From positions 62,001 through 126,000 of the forward strand of contig WHVA01000021.1 of assembly GCA_015179125.1 (NCBI GenBank): a stretch of DNA of 64,000 nt, read 5' to 3'. The stretch comes from Gautieria morchelliformis (Eukaryota; Basidiomycota; Agaricomycetes; Gomphales; Gomphaceae). Below are positions 10,931-21,900 of the stretch, piece after piece (within the stretch, counting starts at the first letter, position 1; every line of letters starts with the position of its first letter). Position numbers and translations under genes: made by a program. Below the pieces are notes generated by a model that saw only the letters and a program-made list of their open reading frames with translations, did no database searches and was not told the origin of the DNA.

Positions 10931-12595
10931 ATGATGCGACCCCAATTCCACCCGTCTTTAGGACAAATCGTCCCAGTAGAAGTGGATGCACTCTCACCAC
11001 GAACCATGAGACCGCGTCTGCGTTGGAAGGCGACCCTGAAGCGGGAGAACTACGACAAATTGTGCCGTGAACAGGGCGAAATTCAGGTTTGGAGCAAATG
11101 GTCTTCGGGGGAGCAGTGGTCAGCGATCCCATTCAAGGAGGGTACGACCAATGATGCATCCATCTGCGGCAGAGAGCGCATTGACCTTTCTTTGTTCGAC
11201 ACTGAGATTGATTCGGAAACGACCGACAATTCAGTTTCACTTGAAGCTTCTGTGCCCCTACCACCCTTGGTAGGACGCACCGTCTCGGTAGATTTCACGT
11301 ACCGCGTGGAGTACGCCCAGGATGGTCGCGTGAATTGGTATGGGACGCCTACAACGAACGGTAAAATAGAAATCCATGTACCAGAAGAAGATTCGCTGAA
11401 AGCTAGAAGATGGATCGAGGAGGGGAAAGGCACATTCTTATGGACTCGAAAGCCTGTGGTAATTTCCAAATTGAGTAGTGATGCCAAGTGGTGTGGATGG
11501 GCTGTCAAACAAGACAGGTGAGCAATCACCTTTTCCTTACAACATGTGTACTGAACCTCGTCTCTTCTTTCGTCCATAAGCACCGGGTCCTTTGACATAC
11601 ATCGCTTCGTCACCTCCGATTCTGTCCCGAGCTCCGTGGTCGCTCTGGCTCTACGACCTGAGGCCAATCTGGACGCGTGTGTTGTATATTCACCTGTCTT
11701 GTACACTGCCCGAAATGGTACGCTGTCGATCGAGGGTGACAGCGTGCTCCTCCACCGACTAGGGGACGGAAGGTTACCAACACTGAATGCGTACACTCTA
11801 ACCTCCACATGGAAGGATCACGTTCCCGATAACCTAAGGTCGCTTGATATTCAAACCTCTGATTTCATTGCGGTTGGGATCAAGGGTCAATTCAATGTTG
11901 GCCACCTCCATTTTCTGCCGGTGACTGGCAGCGAATCTGTCATTCCATTGAACTTGTTCGACGTCACATCGCTGCTTCCTTCCGAGTCGTCTGTCGTCTT
12001 GTTCGACTCAAACTTGCATGCCATAAAGTTCCTATCGGAAGTTTCGCCAACCGAAAGTCTTCGTATTGCCGTGGGTCCTGTCGGCGGGGAGATCACAGTT
12101 GTTCCGTCTTACAAGCTATCTGACCCAATAAGCGTGGCTTTTCTTCTGCATTATCCGGGAAGCACTGCGGAGCTGGTAACGAATGCAAGCATTCCACATG
12201 CCGAAAGTCACGCTTCCATCCCCCGAGACATTTTCTCACTAGCGGTGCATGTGGTTCGGTACGTCCTGGATCTTCTCTTGTCGAACGGTTCGCCGAAATC
12301 ATCGAGCGTTTATGGGACCGAGCGCATCATACATACAAAGCAGAGCATACAGGATCCCGGCACATTCCCGAGACTGGCATTCAAGGTGACAGGAAAATCG
12401 CCCCTTCTTGTTAAGGCCGAGAATGCTTCCAAGCTCATTATCCATGTTGGCGGGGAGCCATTTCAAACAACTCCGAAAGACATTGGCGGGGGATGTTGGC
12501 TGGTCGAAGATACGGGTTACATTGAAACCGATCGCGCCCAACGTCGAATAGAAATTACACTGCAGGAAGATCTTCCGTCAACCACGTCACCGTGA
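10931..12595 (+). CDS. Unrecognised 533-aa protein, two exons
   Basis: Exons 10931-11517 and 11581-12595 join in phase across a 63-nt GT-AG intron. I do not recognise the family. The protein looks soluble and beta-rich, without a signal peptide or membrane helix. The N-terminal part has the strand-like 'VGRTVSVDFTYRVEYAQDG'; the C-terminal part has a repeated hydrophobic/Gly pattern ('SKLIIHVGGEPFQTTPKDIG'). It lies between two inverted aldo/keto reductase copies, and a decayed paralogue lies at 6520-7340. Open reading with consistent splicing suggests a real gene. The start was chosen at the first of two adjacent ATGs. Confidence 0.7.
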
Positions 12596-12770
12596 AAGAA
12601 GGTGGTTCTATGGTGGACGTATACTTTCTATACATATTGGTATGCGGCTGCTGGTCACGGTTCTATTAGACGCAGGTTAGAGGCAGTTAGTTGAATCTAG
12701 CTCATATATATGACGTCATAACTGCCGTGCCATTCATATTCCCCGGCGTCCAATATTCAGTAACTACACT

Positions 12771-14240
12771 CTAGTTCCCTTTAGGCAATGGCGAGTCTAT
12801 AGCCAAGCCCTTCATCTCTGACTCCCCGTAGCGTGGAGCTTCCATAGCGCCACTAGTGATTGCTGCCTTTCGTATGGCTTCCACCTCCTCTGCCGTGAGC
12901 TTGATATGCGCAGCATCGGCGTTTTCCTCCAAGTACTATCAGCGAATTTTTGACAGGGCGTATGTGAGCGTTCACATTTCTTTTTTATTTAACAAAAGTT
13001 ATAACGTACTTTGACTGACTTCGTCCCAGGGATCGGGATGATGTCCAACCCTAACGCGAGCAGCCATGCCAAACAGATCTGTCCTGGGGTCGCATTGTGC
13101 CGCTTGCTGATGGTTTTCAGATCATCCAAGAGGGCCAAAACCTTTGGAAAGTTTTCTTTTGAGAAGCTTCAAAGACACTCGTGAATACATAGCAACTCGG
13201 CACAAAGGAGGTACGACAAACCGAGGTAGGAATCGACGGAAATCATGATCATCCTTGGTAATATCTTCATGTGATGTCTGACCAACAAATGTGATAAAAG
13301 CTAGCGGTCATAAGGAAGAACTGGGATACTCACAAACTTGCCAGCGAGCAAACCTCGACCCAACGGGGAATACGCAACAACTGTGACCCCTAGTTCCCGG
13401 GCAGTGGCAAGGAGCCCAATCTTTGGATCCGGGTTCTCGATATCAAGTGTAAACGGGGAATACTCCACTTGAACGGCGGCAATTGGGTGCACTGCATGTG
13501 CGCGCCGGAGCGAGGCAGGCGACGGCTCAGAGAGGCCGATGTATTTTACTTTACCCTCCCTTCAGATGAAAATCAAAATTAGACGGGAAGGTGGACAACG
13601 GAGATTACAGACTTGACAAGTTCGGCCATTGCAGCCACTGTATCTTCAATGGGGACATTGGGATCGACCCTACGAGGCAAGGTCAATGTGGATCATACAT
13701 TCAAATTGCACACCCACCGATGGGCGTAATATAAATCGACGTAGTCGACTCCCAGACGCTTGCGAGACTTCTCGAAAGCTTCTCGGACATATTTAGGATC
13801 GGCACTGAGTGAAAAGTCGGATTTGAAGCCGAACTTGGTGGCCAGGAATATAGAGCTTCGTTTGCCAGTTTTCGCGAACCACTTTCCAATCAACTCTTCG
13901 CTGTCTGCGTAGACGTCGGCACTGAAGACATGTGATGAATGTTACTTGCTGATCAAGTATTGGGTTATGCACCTGTCCCAGTTGGTTATACCAAGCTCGA
14001 ATGCACGGTCGAGGACCTAACGGATGTATGCATATGAGGGCAAGTGCTTTTACGATATTGTAGATTCGACGCTCACTTTCAGACGTTCTTCGTCAGGCAG
14101 AGGGGCGCCACTAACGCAATGATGGTTTAGTTCACACTGTTTAGCACGAGGTTGACTCACTAGTATGCGCTAATGCCCATGGCACCCCAGCCAACGGCAG
14201 AGACGTCGGTGTTTCCAATTTTGCGAGTGGGGTAAGGCAT
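12771..14240 (-). CDS. Aldo/keto reductase copy 2, intact, nine exons
   Basis: Minus-strand exons 14240-14161, 14110-14077, 14016-13973, 13921-13718, 13669-13613, 13559-13334, 13277-13222, 13166-13010 and 12935-12771 give 340 aa with all junctions in phase. NADPH-dependent reductase of the AKR superfamily: the catalytic tetrad Asp, Tyr, Lys, His falls in 'NWDSADVY', 'LATKFG' and 'DYVDLYYAH'; the cofactor-binding tail is '[16 protein letters not shown]'. Substrate unknown. The length (340 aa) is normal for the family. It is almost identical to copy 1 (differences include T/I near residue 5, R/H, G/S), so the duplication is recent. Two donors are non-consensus (GTGCAT and GTCTGT) but conserved in both copies. 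Confidence 0.88.
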
Positions 14241-15711
14241 TATAAATTGGTTGAGATGTAGTAGCTGGAAATCACTGTAGCCTTTATATTTCTGAGAGCC
14301 GGGGATAGTGTATAGTACATTGTTGACGCAAGCTGCTTACAGAGAGCATTTAGACGTGACAGATCTCGGAGGATTTCCGATCGGGGGATTTGGTCACCAG
14401 CATCTCGTGTTGAGCTACAGCTCAATAGGCCCGCTCATCAGACGGCAGCCACGCAAGCGTATCATCACGGTAGGCGCCCATATCTGGCGTTGAGGCGGGA
14501 ATATTGAAAATACATAACGTAGAGTTTTTGTACAAATACTTTGTGGGAATCAAGCGGGAACATTGTGTCTTTGCGGAAACACCATCTTCCCTCAAGTTTC
14601 CGCATGCGCAAATCCAGCAGCTCATCCACGCCACCCGCGTTCCGAGGCTGCGGATGTTAGGAAAATATCTTTACTCAGGCTCACGCCTGTTAGTAATTCA
14701 TGTCAGAAACAGCCATACCGAGTCCACGTAATCGGTTTCAAAGCCGAATCCATACGCGCATTCCTTTTGGAGAGACCAATTTCGGACCGATGGATAGGCT
14801 TCCAATGAAACAAGGGCCGACGTGCGGTGCCTAGCAACCACTTGCGTTCCTCGTCCCATCGCGAATTCTGACAAGTCTTCCCCTGGGCACTCCACCCTGG
14901 CTCGGGGCAAGGGGTTACAAGTCGACACAGCGCTGGGCATTTAGGGCAAATTGTGCGGGAGAAGGCATCTTTGGTTGAGGTTTACCAAATGGTCTGGAGA
15001 TGCTTCCCCTGTGATTGGCATGCCCAAATATCAGGTGGAGCCTCGAAAATCTTGGCCACAACTTGGAGTGAATGAACAGGACACATCGTGGTCTCTCTTT
15101 AGGAGAAGCCTTGAATTCCATGGAGATCATTCTTAGTATGCGAAACCATTCAATCGTCGTGAAACCGGAATGGAGAGTGTGTTCGGCGATACACTGACAG
15201 GAGATGTCAGACCCGGGCCTCAAGCTTCAACTTGAAGGGTATTCTTCATCGCTTCCGCCGTAGTAGTGATCGACTAATTGTAGTCACCGACGTTAACCGC
15301 GGTAGTGTGCCCCAGGGACGTAGGGAAATTAAATTGTATTCGTACTCATCCGTGATGTTGTGATTTCATACCACGAAAGCTACGTGTGGCCTCGATGTGC
15401 TGAACCAGACCGCAGTACCAATGAGGGAGAAATACAACAAGAACGGGCGGGGGAAGGACCAGTGAAGGAGACCTTGCTTGGAAAAGTGGTAGAAGGCCGT
15501 GAGCATTATATCGGCCAATATATACGGTACAGTAACGCTTTCAGATGATGCGACCATCAGTTAGTTCATCATGTCGTGTTTGTTCCTTGTTTTGGCACGC
15601 GTCACAGTCACGGCGGCGTCACTACTTGAACTAAAGTTGTCAACCACAGTGAAGCTTACCTGCTTGGCTTATTGCTTTGAGCTTGGACTGCAGCACTGAA
15701 CCTGTTAAGGA
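14241..15711. other. Intergenic, no supported gene
   Basis: About 1.5 kb. Minus-strand frames between 14700 and 15220 contain Cys-rich, Trp-rich runs interrupted by stops; they may be a decayed gene, but no family or clean exon structure could be assigned. Confidence 0.3.
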
Positions 15712-16945
15712 ATGAAGTGGGGAGAGCCTCCTCGGCAACTTTTCGACGGGGTTTTTGTACATCTCAGTCCTCAAGACGTTGCTTTTCGAACATCTGTTTT
15801 GAATAAATCTTGGTACAGACGCTCGCTGGCACACCTCTACAGGGTCATTCCTCCTTTTCACTCTGCATTCCAACTTTCTCGCGCTTGCAAAACCATGATT
15901 GCACACCCCCAACAAGTCGCCCTGTCTGTTCTCGAGATCTCTATCGTACACACAATGCAGGACATTGATAAAGAAAGGACACTATACTATACCGTTCGCA
16001 CTGCACTGGCACTTTGCACCAACCTGGAGATTCTCTACTTGCATACAGATCCTTCTGTCGCCCGTATCATCCTGGGTCCATGTACATTTCGCCTCAAAAC
16101 CTTCTCTATCATAGATCACAGCGACGATCTCCCTACCGTATTTCTTTCACACCAAGATAGTCTCGAAGAACTAGTAATAGTCCGTGGAGCACCTGTCCCT
16201 TTGTGCCTTCCCAAGGATGCTCTCCCCAATCTTACCAGATTCTCCGGCATTCCAGAGAACGTGATTCGTATATCTCAAGGCAGAAGGCTGACGACTCTCC
16301 GAATCCTTCCTGGACCCAGTCTCCTCAATCTGAGCGACACACTGTCAAGGCTTGATCCTTTTGCCATGTCTTCACTTACAGAATTTCACGTCCTCGTGGC
16401 AGGCTCAGTTTTGCACCATGTTACCACTGTTGCCCTGTTTCTGCCCCGTCTGACCGCCCTCGTCGTGCGTTACTACCAGCGTGAAGTGCTTGTATGTCTT
16501 ACCATATCATTCTTGCGCTCTTCTCCGCTGATTGACCCAGTTTGGAGCTCTTGGGTCCATTCTGCCAGCATTTGTCAACCTCCGCCAGTACTCTATGATC
16601 TCATTGAATGTGCAAGCTCCGATGACGCCCCTCGCTCTCGACAGCGAAAATTCCATTGTGATGCTCTACTACAAAAAATGCCCAACGCTACGAGCCATCA
16701 TTCTCCGCGGCCTCTGTTGGGTGCTTATTGAAACACATGATCAAAGCTATTGGTGCCCCCGAGCCGACAATCTACATTTGCGGAAGATGTGGGAAGATGG
16801 CGGTGAGAGGGGTGTGATAAGCCCAGCGATGGCAGAAGATGCGCTGCGCTCTGCTGATGATGAGATTAGTGAAGACTCTTCGCGCAACTACGTCTCGATG
16901 GACCTTGACACTCCATCCGAAGAAGCTTCGGACTACGGTGACTAA
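15712..16945 (+). CDS. F-box-like / leucine-rich protein, two exons
   Basis: Exons 15712-16491 and 16541-16945 (49-nt intron, phase 0) give 394 aa. The N-terminus 'PPRQLFDGVFVHLSPQDVAFRTS...WYRRSLAHLYRVI' (residues about 5-46) fits an F-box: a Pro-Leu start, aliphatic spacing and a closing Trp. The rest is a run of leucine-rich strands ('NLEILYLHTD', 'LEELVIVRG', 'LTTLRILPG', 'LTALVVRYY') as in the many lineage-specific F-box/LRR proteins of Agaricomycetes, which act as substrate adaptors of SCF ubiquitin ligases. The tail is acidic (SEDSSR...EEASDYGD). Target unknown. Confidence 0.7.
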
Positions 16946-17125
16946 CAGACTGTGCGTCATCTCCTGTCAGCGGAGATACAGGAGACTGGATTCAAGCATG
17001 AGTGTTGAGTCAGTCACGATTCCTTCGTCTTTCCTATATTTTTAGATTCTGTATAGTGCATGGATTGGTACGGGCTGTACAATGGTGGGAATGCGACGTT
17101 CTAATGTCAAGAACATTAAGCAAGG

Positions 17126-18231
17126 CTAGCTAGTGTAGAACGAAGGGTCGACTTCTTCTCGCTCGCCAGTCATATCGTCACCTGGACGTGAATGCGGTGA
17201 GTAAATATCGCCTAACCTTGCTCTTTCAAATCCACGAATGGCTACGGAATAGGCGGCTGTGGCATTACTGTCAGGAGTGCAGAACCCGGGCCTTCAGCGC
17301 TAGTATACTCTCTCACCGGCTTCAATTTTCTTGAGAGAGTTGGTGGTGACCTCTTGCTTAGCTTTCAACTCCCGTATGTAGGGCGTCATGGCCTCCCAAT
17401 CTGCATACGGGGGTTTATAAGTCAGAATCAGGCAAAGTCAGGGTGCTATGACAACTTACCAGATCTGCAAGCGCGGACAAAATTACAGACCTCGGTCGCT
17501 TTGTCCAGATTCGCTTTTAAGGTAGACATCATGCCCTGGCGGCCAATTGAGGTGATGGCAAAGCGCATGAGTTCCCCTGTGAGATCTGATACACCTAGTA
17601 CATAATCTGCGTATGGCAATCCCAAGGGAAAGATCTGAATGACAGCCCTCAGTCCAACTACACAGCATCATGAAAGGAGCCCAACGGACGGGAAGGCCTT
17701 CCGGAGAGACCAACTCCCTCTGGACTTGCTCATATGTAAGCAGGGTGTTGTGTTTAAGGTAGTGTGCGAACGAGAGGGCTTCGATGTACTCTTGCACGGC
17801 GCTGGAGACGGTTTTCTGGTATCGCCAGAAGTTGTCAGGGTCAAGCTCGGTGCGCATCTGATCGAAGACGGGTATGATTTCTGCAAACTTTTTCTGACTT
17901 TGCTGCACGGCCGCTTTCACAGCCTCCCCCTGGTCGGTCTCCTCCGTGGCAACTCGCTGCAGCAGGAAGATGACCTTCTTGGAGAGGTTTGTAGCATCTC
18001 TGCTGAGCTCGAAGGGGATGAGAGGCTGAACTGGACAGTCGGCCAGAAAATACCTTGATCAATCGCTCGCGGCGGTCATTATGATCATCGAACTCTTGAC
18101 GAAAGCCTTGAAAGGCTATTATTATCTTCTCTCGTCTGCCGGCACGCTGTGTGAGATCAGAACGGTGGTCAGTTGGAACTCGAATAACATGGGATATGGA
18201 TCCCGAGTCTTTCTTCGTTCACCAGCGACAT
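17126..18231 (-). CDS. Translin family protein, six exons (first exon tentative)
   Basis: Minus-strand exons 18231-18223 (tentative), 18146-18054, 18007-17690, 17634-17460, 17400-17317 and 17256-17126 give about 269 aa. Translin is an alpha-helical single-strand DNA/RNA-binding protein and part of the C3PO endoribonuclease with TRAX. Recognisable landmarks: 'RRERLIKLSRDATNLSKK' (basic helix), 'DPDNFWRYQKTVSSAVQEYIEALSFAHYL', 'DYVLGVSDLTGELMRFAITSIG', 'VCNFVRACRSDWEAMTPYIRELKAKQ' and 'SLKKIEAAAYS'. The last four junctions are well supported. The start is less sure: the second exon has no in-frame ATG, and a 9-nt ATG-TCG-CTG mini-exon with a GTGAAC donor is the best candidate. Confidence 0.82.
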
Positions 18232-18998
18232 GATCGGAAAGGCAGTACTAGTACCTGCAGCGTATCTTCCATCGGAGTTGAACAGTACGTCCCAATATGG
18301 CAACTGCAACCGCCACTGCGCGCACCGCATTATCAGTCCTCAAGAACTCGAGGACAGTATAGCTCACGATGCTACGTAGACTCATCAGACCTTCGTGGTT
18401 TGTCCCAGCTGCGCCTCTGCCCCAGTCTTCGTGCCACGATCGATTCCACTCAGGCGATGCTCATTGGCACAGGCCATCCCCGCATATATCATGGTTATGG
18501 GTGTAATATAACCTAGAGCAGCCTGGATATATGGCGTCTCAATTGAAACGATGCAACTTCTGTCTTGTCGGTGCTTGAGCCCTCCGTTGCATAGCATTAT
18601 GTTAAATATACCTTGAATTGGCATGGACAGGTTTCGGGTGCCGGAATGCCTCGTCAAATCTCATTCTGACCGTTAATGCTGATGAAATGCATGCGCCTCA
18701 CAAGTTCTCAATACATGTAAATGAGGGAATAGGATACGTTGGGCACCGCGCGCGGCTCAGTATCAGTCGCGAGGCGTTTTAAGGATGAAGCTAGATTAGT
18801 ATTGCATTTGAGATAGTGACTACAAGGCCGACGAACATGCGGTGATGCAATGAGATGAAACGGGAAAGAGACAACCCGGCAGGTAACAGCGAAGACGGAG
18901 ACACGGAGAGAGAAATGCTGGGTGTAAGTGAACAAGAGCATGGCAGGTAAAAAAGGAAAAAAAAAGGAGCTGTCCTTGTGATATTCAAAATTATATTT
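18232..18998. other. Intergenic, no gene seen
   Basis: Lies between the translin 5' end and the 3' end of the MAPKKK gene, both on the minus strand. No coding signal; it holds the translin promoter and probably the MAPKKK 3' UTR. Confidence 0.4.
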
Positions 18999-21900
18999 CT
19001 ACTTGAAACCAGTGAATGTCCAGCCCGGCTTCAATTCCAGATAGTTATGTTTTCGCAGCTCGGCCGCAGTGGGCCGTTCATTAGGGTTTCTGCACAGGCC
19101 GATGAGGAACGAACGTGAGGGTGGGATAAGAAGACGTACACAGCAAAACACTGGAGGCGGAAGTCATCTTCTACGGGATCTAACTCCACATCGTCGGGCA
19201 CCGGAGGCGCTGCCTTCTCAGCACCAAGCTTAAAACGCCGATAGTAAGCCAGTGTAATGCTTCAGCTAGCTGTGCAGGCATACTTTAAACATAACTGCAA
19301 ATATATGCTCCTGGTTCCACGGTCTTCGCCCCGCCCACATCTCGAGCACGACACACCCTAAGCTCCAGATATCGATTTTGGCGTTGTAACCCTGCTTGTT
19401 ATTGTGCATCATCTCGGGTGCCATCCAGAATATCGACCCTTGCATTGCAGTGAGTCCCGTGTTGTTATCGTAGATATCATCTGATGCAATGTTAACGACC
19501 TCGTCAAGAGAACGGATGTGCGCGAAAGCAAACGCACCGCTTCGTTTCGATATACCAAAGTCTGATATCTTGCAGACCCCAGACGGATCGAGGAGGATAT
19601 TGTCCGCCTTCAGATCCCGGTGGAGTACTCCCCGCATGTGCAGATACTCCAGTCCAGCAAGCATCTGGGACGTGAACGAACGGACAACTTCGTGATCGAA
19701 TTTGCCGTGCTTTCGCAAGCAGCCGCCGATCGACCCACCAGGCACATACTCCAAGAAACTACACGCACGCACGAATCAGCAAACAGCACCGAATACCACA
19801 AATCACACTCACATGCTCCAATGGTCCGCGGACTGCTCGAATCCTAGATATTGCACAATGTTCGGGTGGTCGAGTTCCTTCAGCGTGTCGCTCTCCGACA
19901 AGAGCGCCTCCACGACTTGCAGCTGGCGCCCGTCGTTCTGGTCGCTGGCCGTCTTGGGCAGCTCGACCTGCTTCACAGCTATCATCTCCCCAGTCGTCGC
20001 ATTCAGCGCGAGATACACCCGTCCGTACGTGCCCTTGCCGATCAGATCGCCCTTCACCCACTTAAATATTGCTACTCGCCCGTCAGTCAGTCAGCACACG
20101 GAGCCAAGCCACACCACAAGCAACAGAAACACTTACGTTTAGGGTTCGGCACACCCGGCGGAGAGTCTGGCGTCGCAGACAAAATACTGCCCTTCGCCTG
20201 TGCGGGCGTGACCTCCTCAACGCGGCTGCCCCACAGTTTTGTACTTCGCTTCCGCAGCACGTCGCGTGCCGTCGACCCGATCTTGGATGCCCGCTCGTGC
20301 GCGACGACCCTGATGGACTTTTTGTGCCGCGCGCGGTTCGGCGAGGGAAAGGCGGGTGGGGGTGGGTGCTCCGCCTGCGTTGGCGACGACCCGCCGGAGG
20401 GCGTCTCGATGACGGGCTTGTCGAGGTCGTGGTCGGGGAAGAACTCCTCGAGTCGCTCGTACATGTCCTCGGGTGGCGGACGGAATGCCCACGTGACCGA
20501 GTCGCGCTTCGTGAACGAGCTGTGTCGGTTGACGTTTCCGCCGGGGGAGAGCTGCTGGCGGCCGTTCGCGCCTCGATACGAGGGTGGCGGCGGGGGGACG
20601 GGCGAGAGGGCTGGGATGGGGGGCGAGGATGTCTGGATAGGGTGCAAGCCGCCAACTCTGGAGACACGCTTGGAGCTGCGTTTCTTCTCGCCGGGCTTCC
20701 ACGGCTGCCAGAGCGTGCCCGCCTCCGACTCGCTCTCCGACTCATCCTCGTACTCACCGTCATCCGTGGACGACGACGCGGTGGGCGTAACGAGGGTGGA
20801 CGTGCTCAGGGTGGACGTGGTTGTCGTTACACTTGCCGTTGTTGACGTACTTGAGACGGACGGCACCTGTGTCAGCACACGTGGCAGCGACTGCGACAAC
20901 GCAGCGCCCGTAATCGCCCCAGGCACGACTGTCGACTCCCCACTCCCAGGCTCGCCCTTTCCCTCGAGTAAATCCACAATCCAACGATGCTCGTCCTGCT
21001 GCAACGTGCTCTCCGACATCTGTAAAATCTCCGGTCTCTCTAGCGGTGATCGCAATGTCGGCGGAGCGTCTCTCTCTCTCTCCCTCTCCTTCTCCCTCTC
21101 CTTCTCCCTCTCCCTTTCCCTCTCCCTCTCGCGCTCTCTATCACGCTCCTTGGCCTCCCACTCTCTCTCATCCAACCCATCCAACGACCCCTTCCTCCCG
21201 ACTCCCAGCCCTGGGCTCAAATTCTGCGCTGCCTGCCCAAAGCTCCCCGCATGCCCCGCGTCCGGCCTTAGAGGGGGCGCAACGTACGGCAGCCGTGGTT
21301 CTCTCGGCTCAACGTCCACGCGGTACAGTCCGCCCATCGCGGAACGCTCGTACGGTGGGGACCGTGGCCTTTCGCGCTCACGGTCATCTGCACGCCACGG
21401 TGCGACCGTACGCGCCATATAATCAGAGGGCGTCGTCGTCCCCGACGACGTCGACACCTCGCGGCGCGGCGCACCTCCCCCAGTCCCCTGATACGGCAAC
21501 GTTGCAATCGGCGACGTATACGGCGACCCGTGCTCGCCACCATACCCCGGCCTCATTCCCCCAATCCCCAAGCCGTTTTGCGTTTGCGAAGACTGCGACG
21601 TCGGCGTCGGCAGCCTCCTCGACATGCCCCTCGCCCCACCGGCGAAATATTGATTCCTCAGGTTATCCATACTCTTCGAGCCCGCGAGCCCTGACCCCAA
21701 CCCAAGCCCCGACCCGGATCCCCCAGAGAGAGGGAGCCGGTGCTGCAGCGCAGGGAGTGGCGTCTTGCGCGGGGGCGCGTCATGCCCGCGCCAGCTCACC
21801 ATCCAGTCGCGGGGGACGGGCTGACCGCGCTCCAGCTGCTGCTGAGTGATGGTTGATGCGCCTGAGCCTGCCCCGCTGGGGGGTGCAGGTGTATGGGCTT

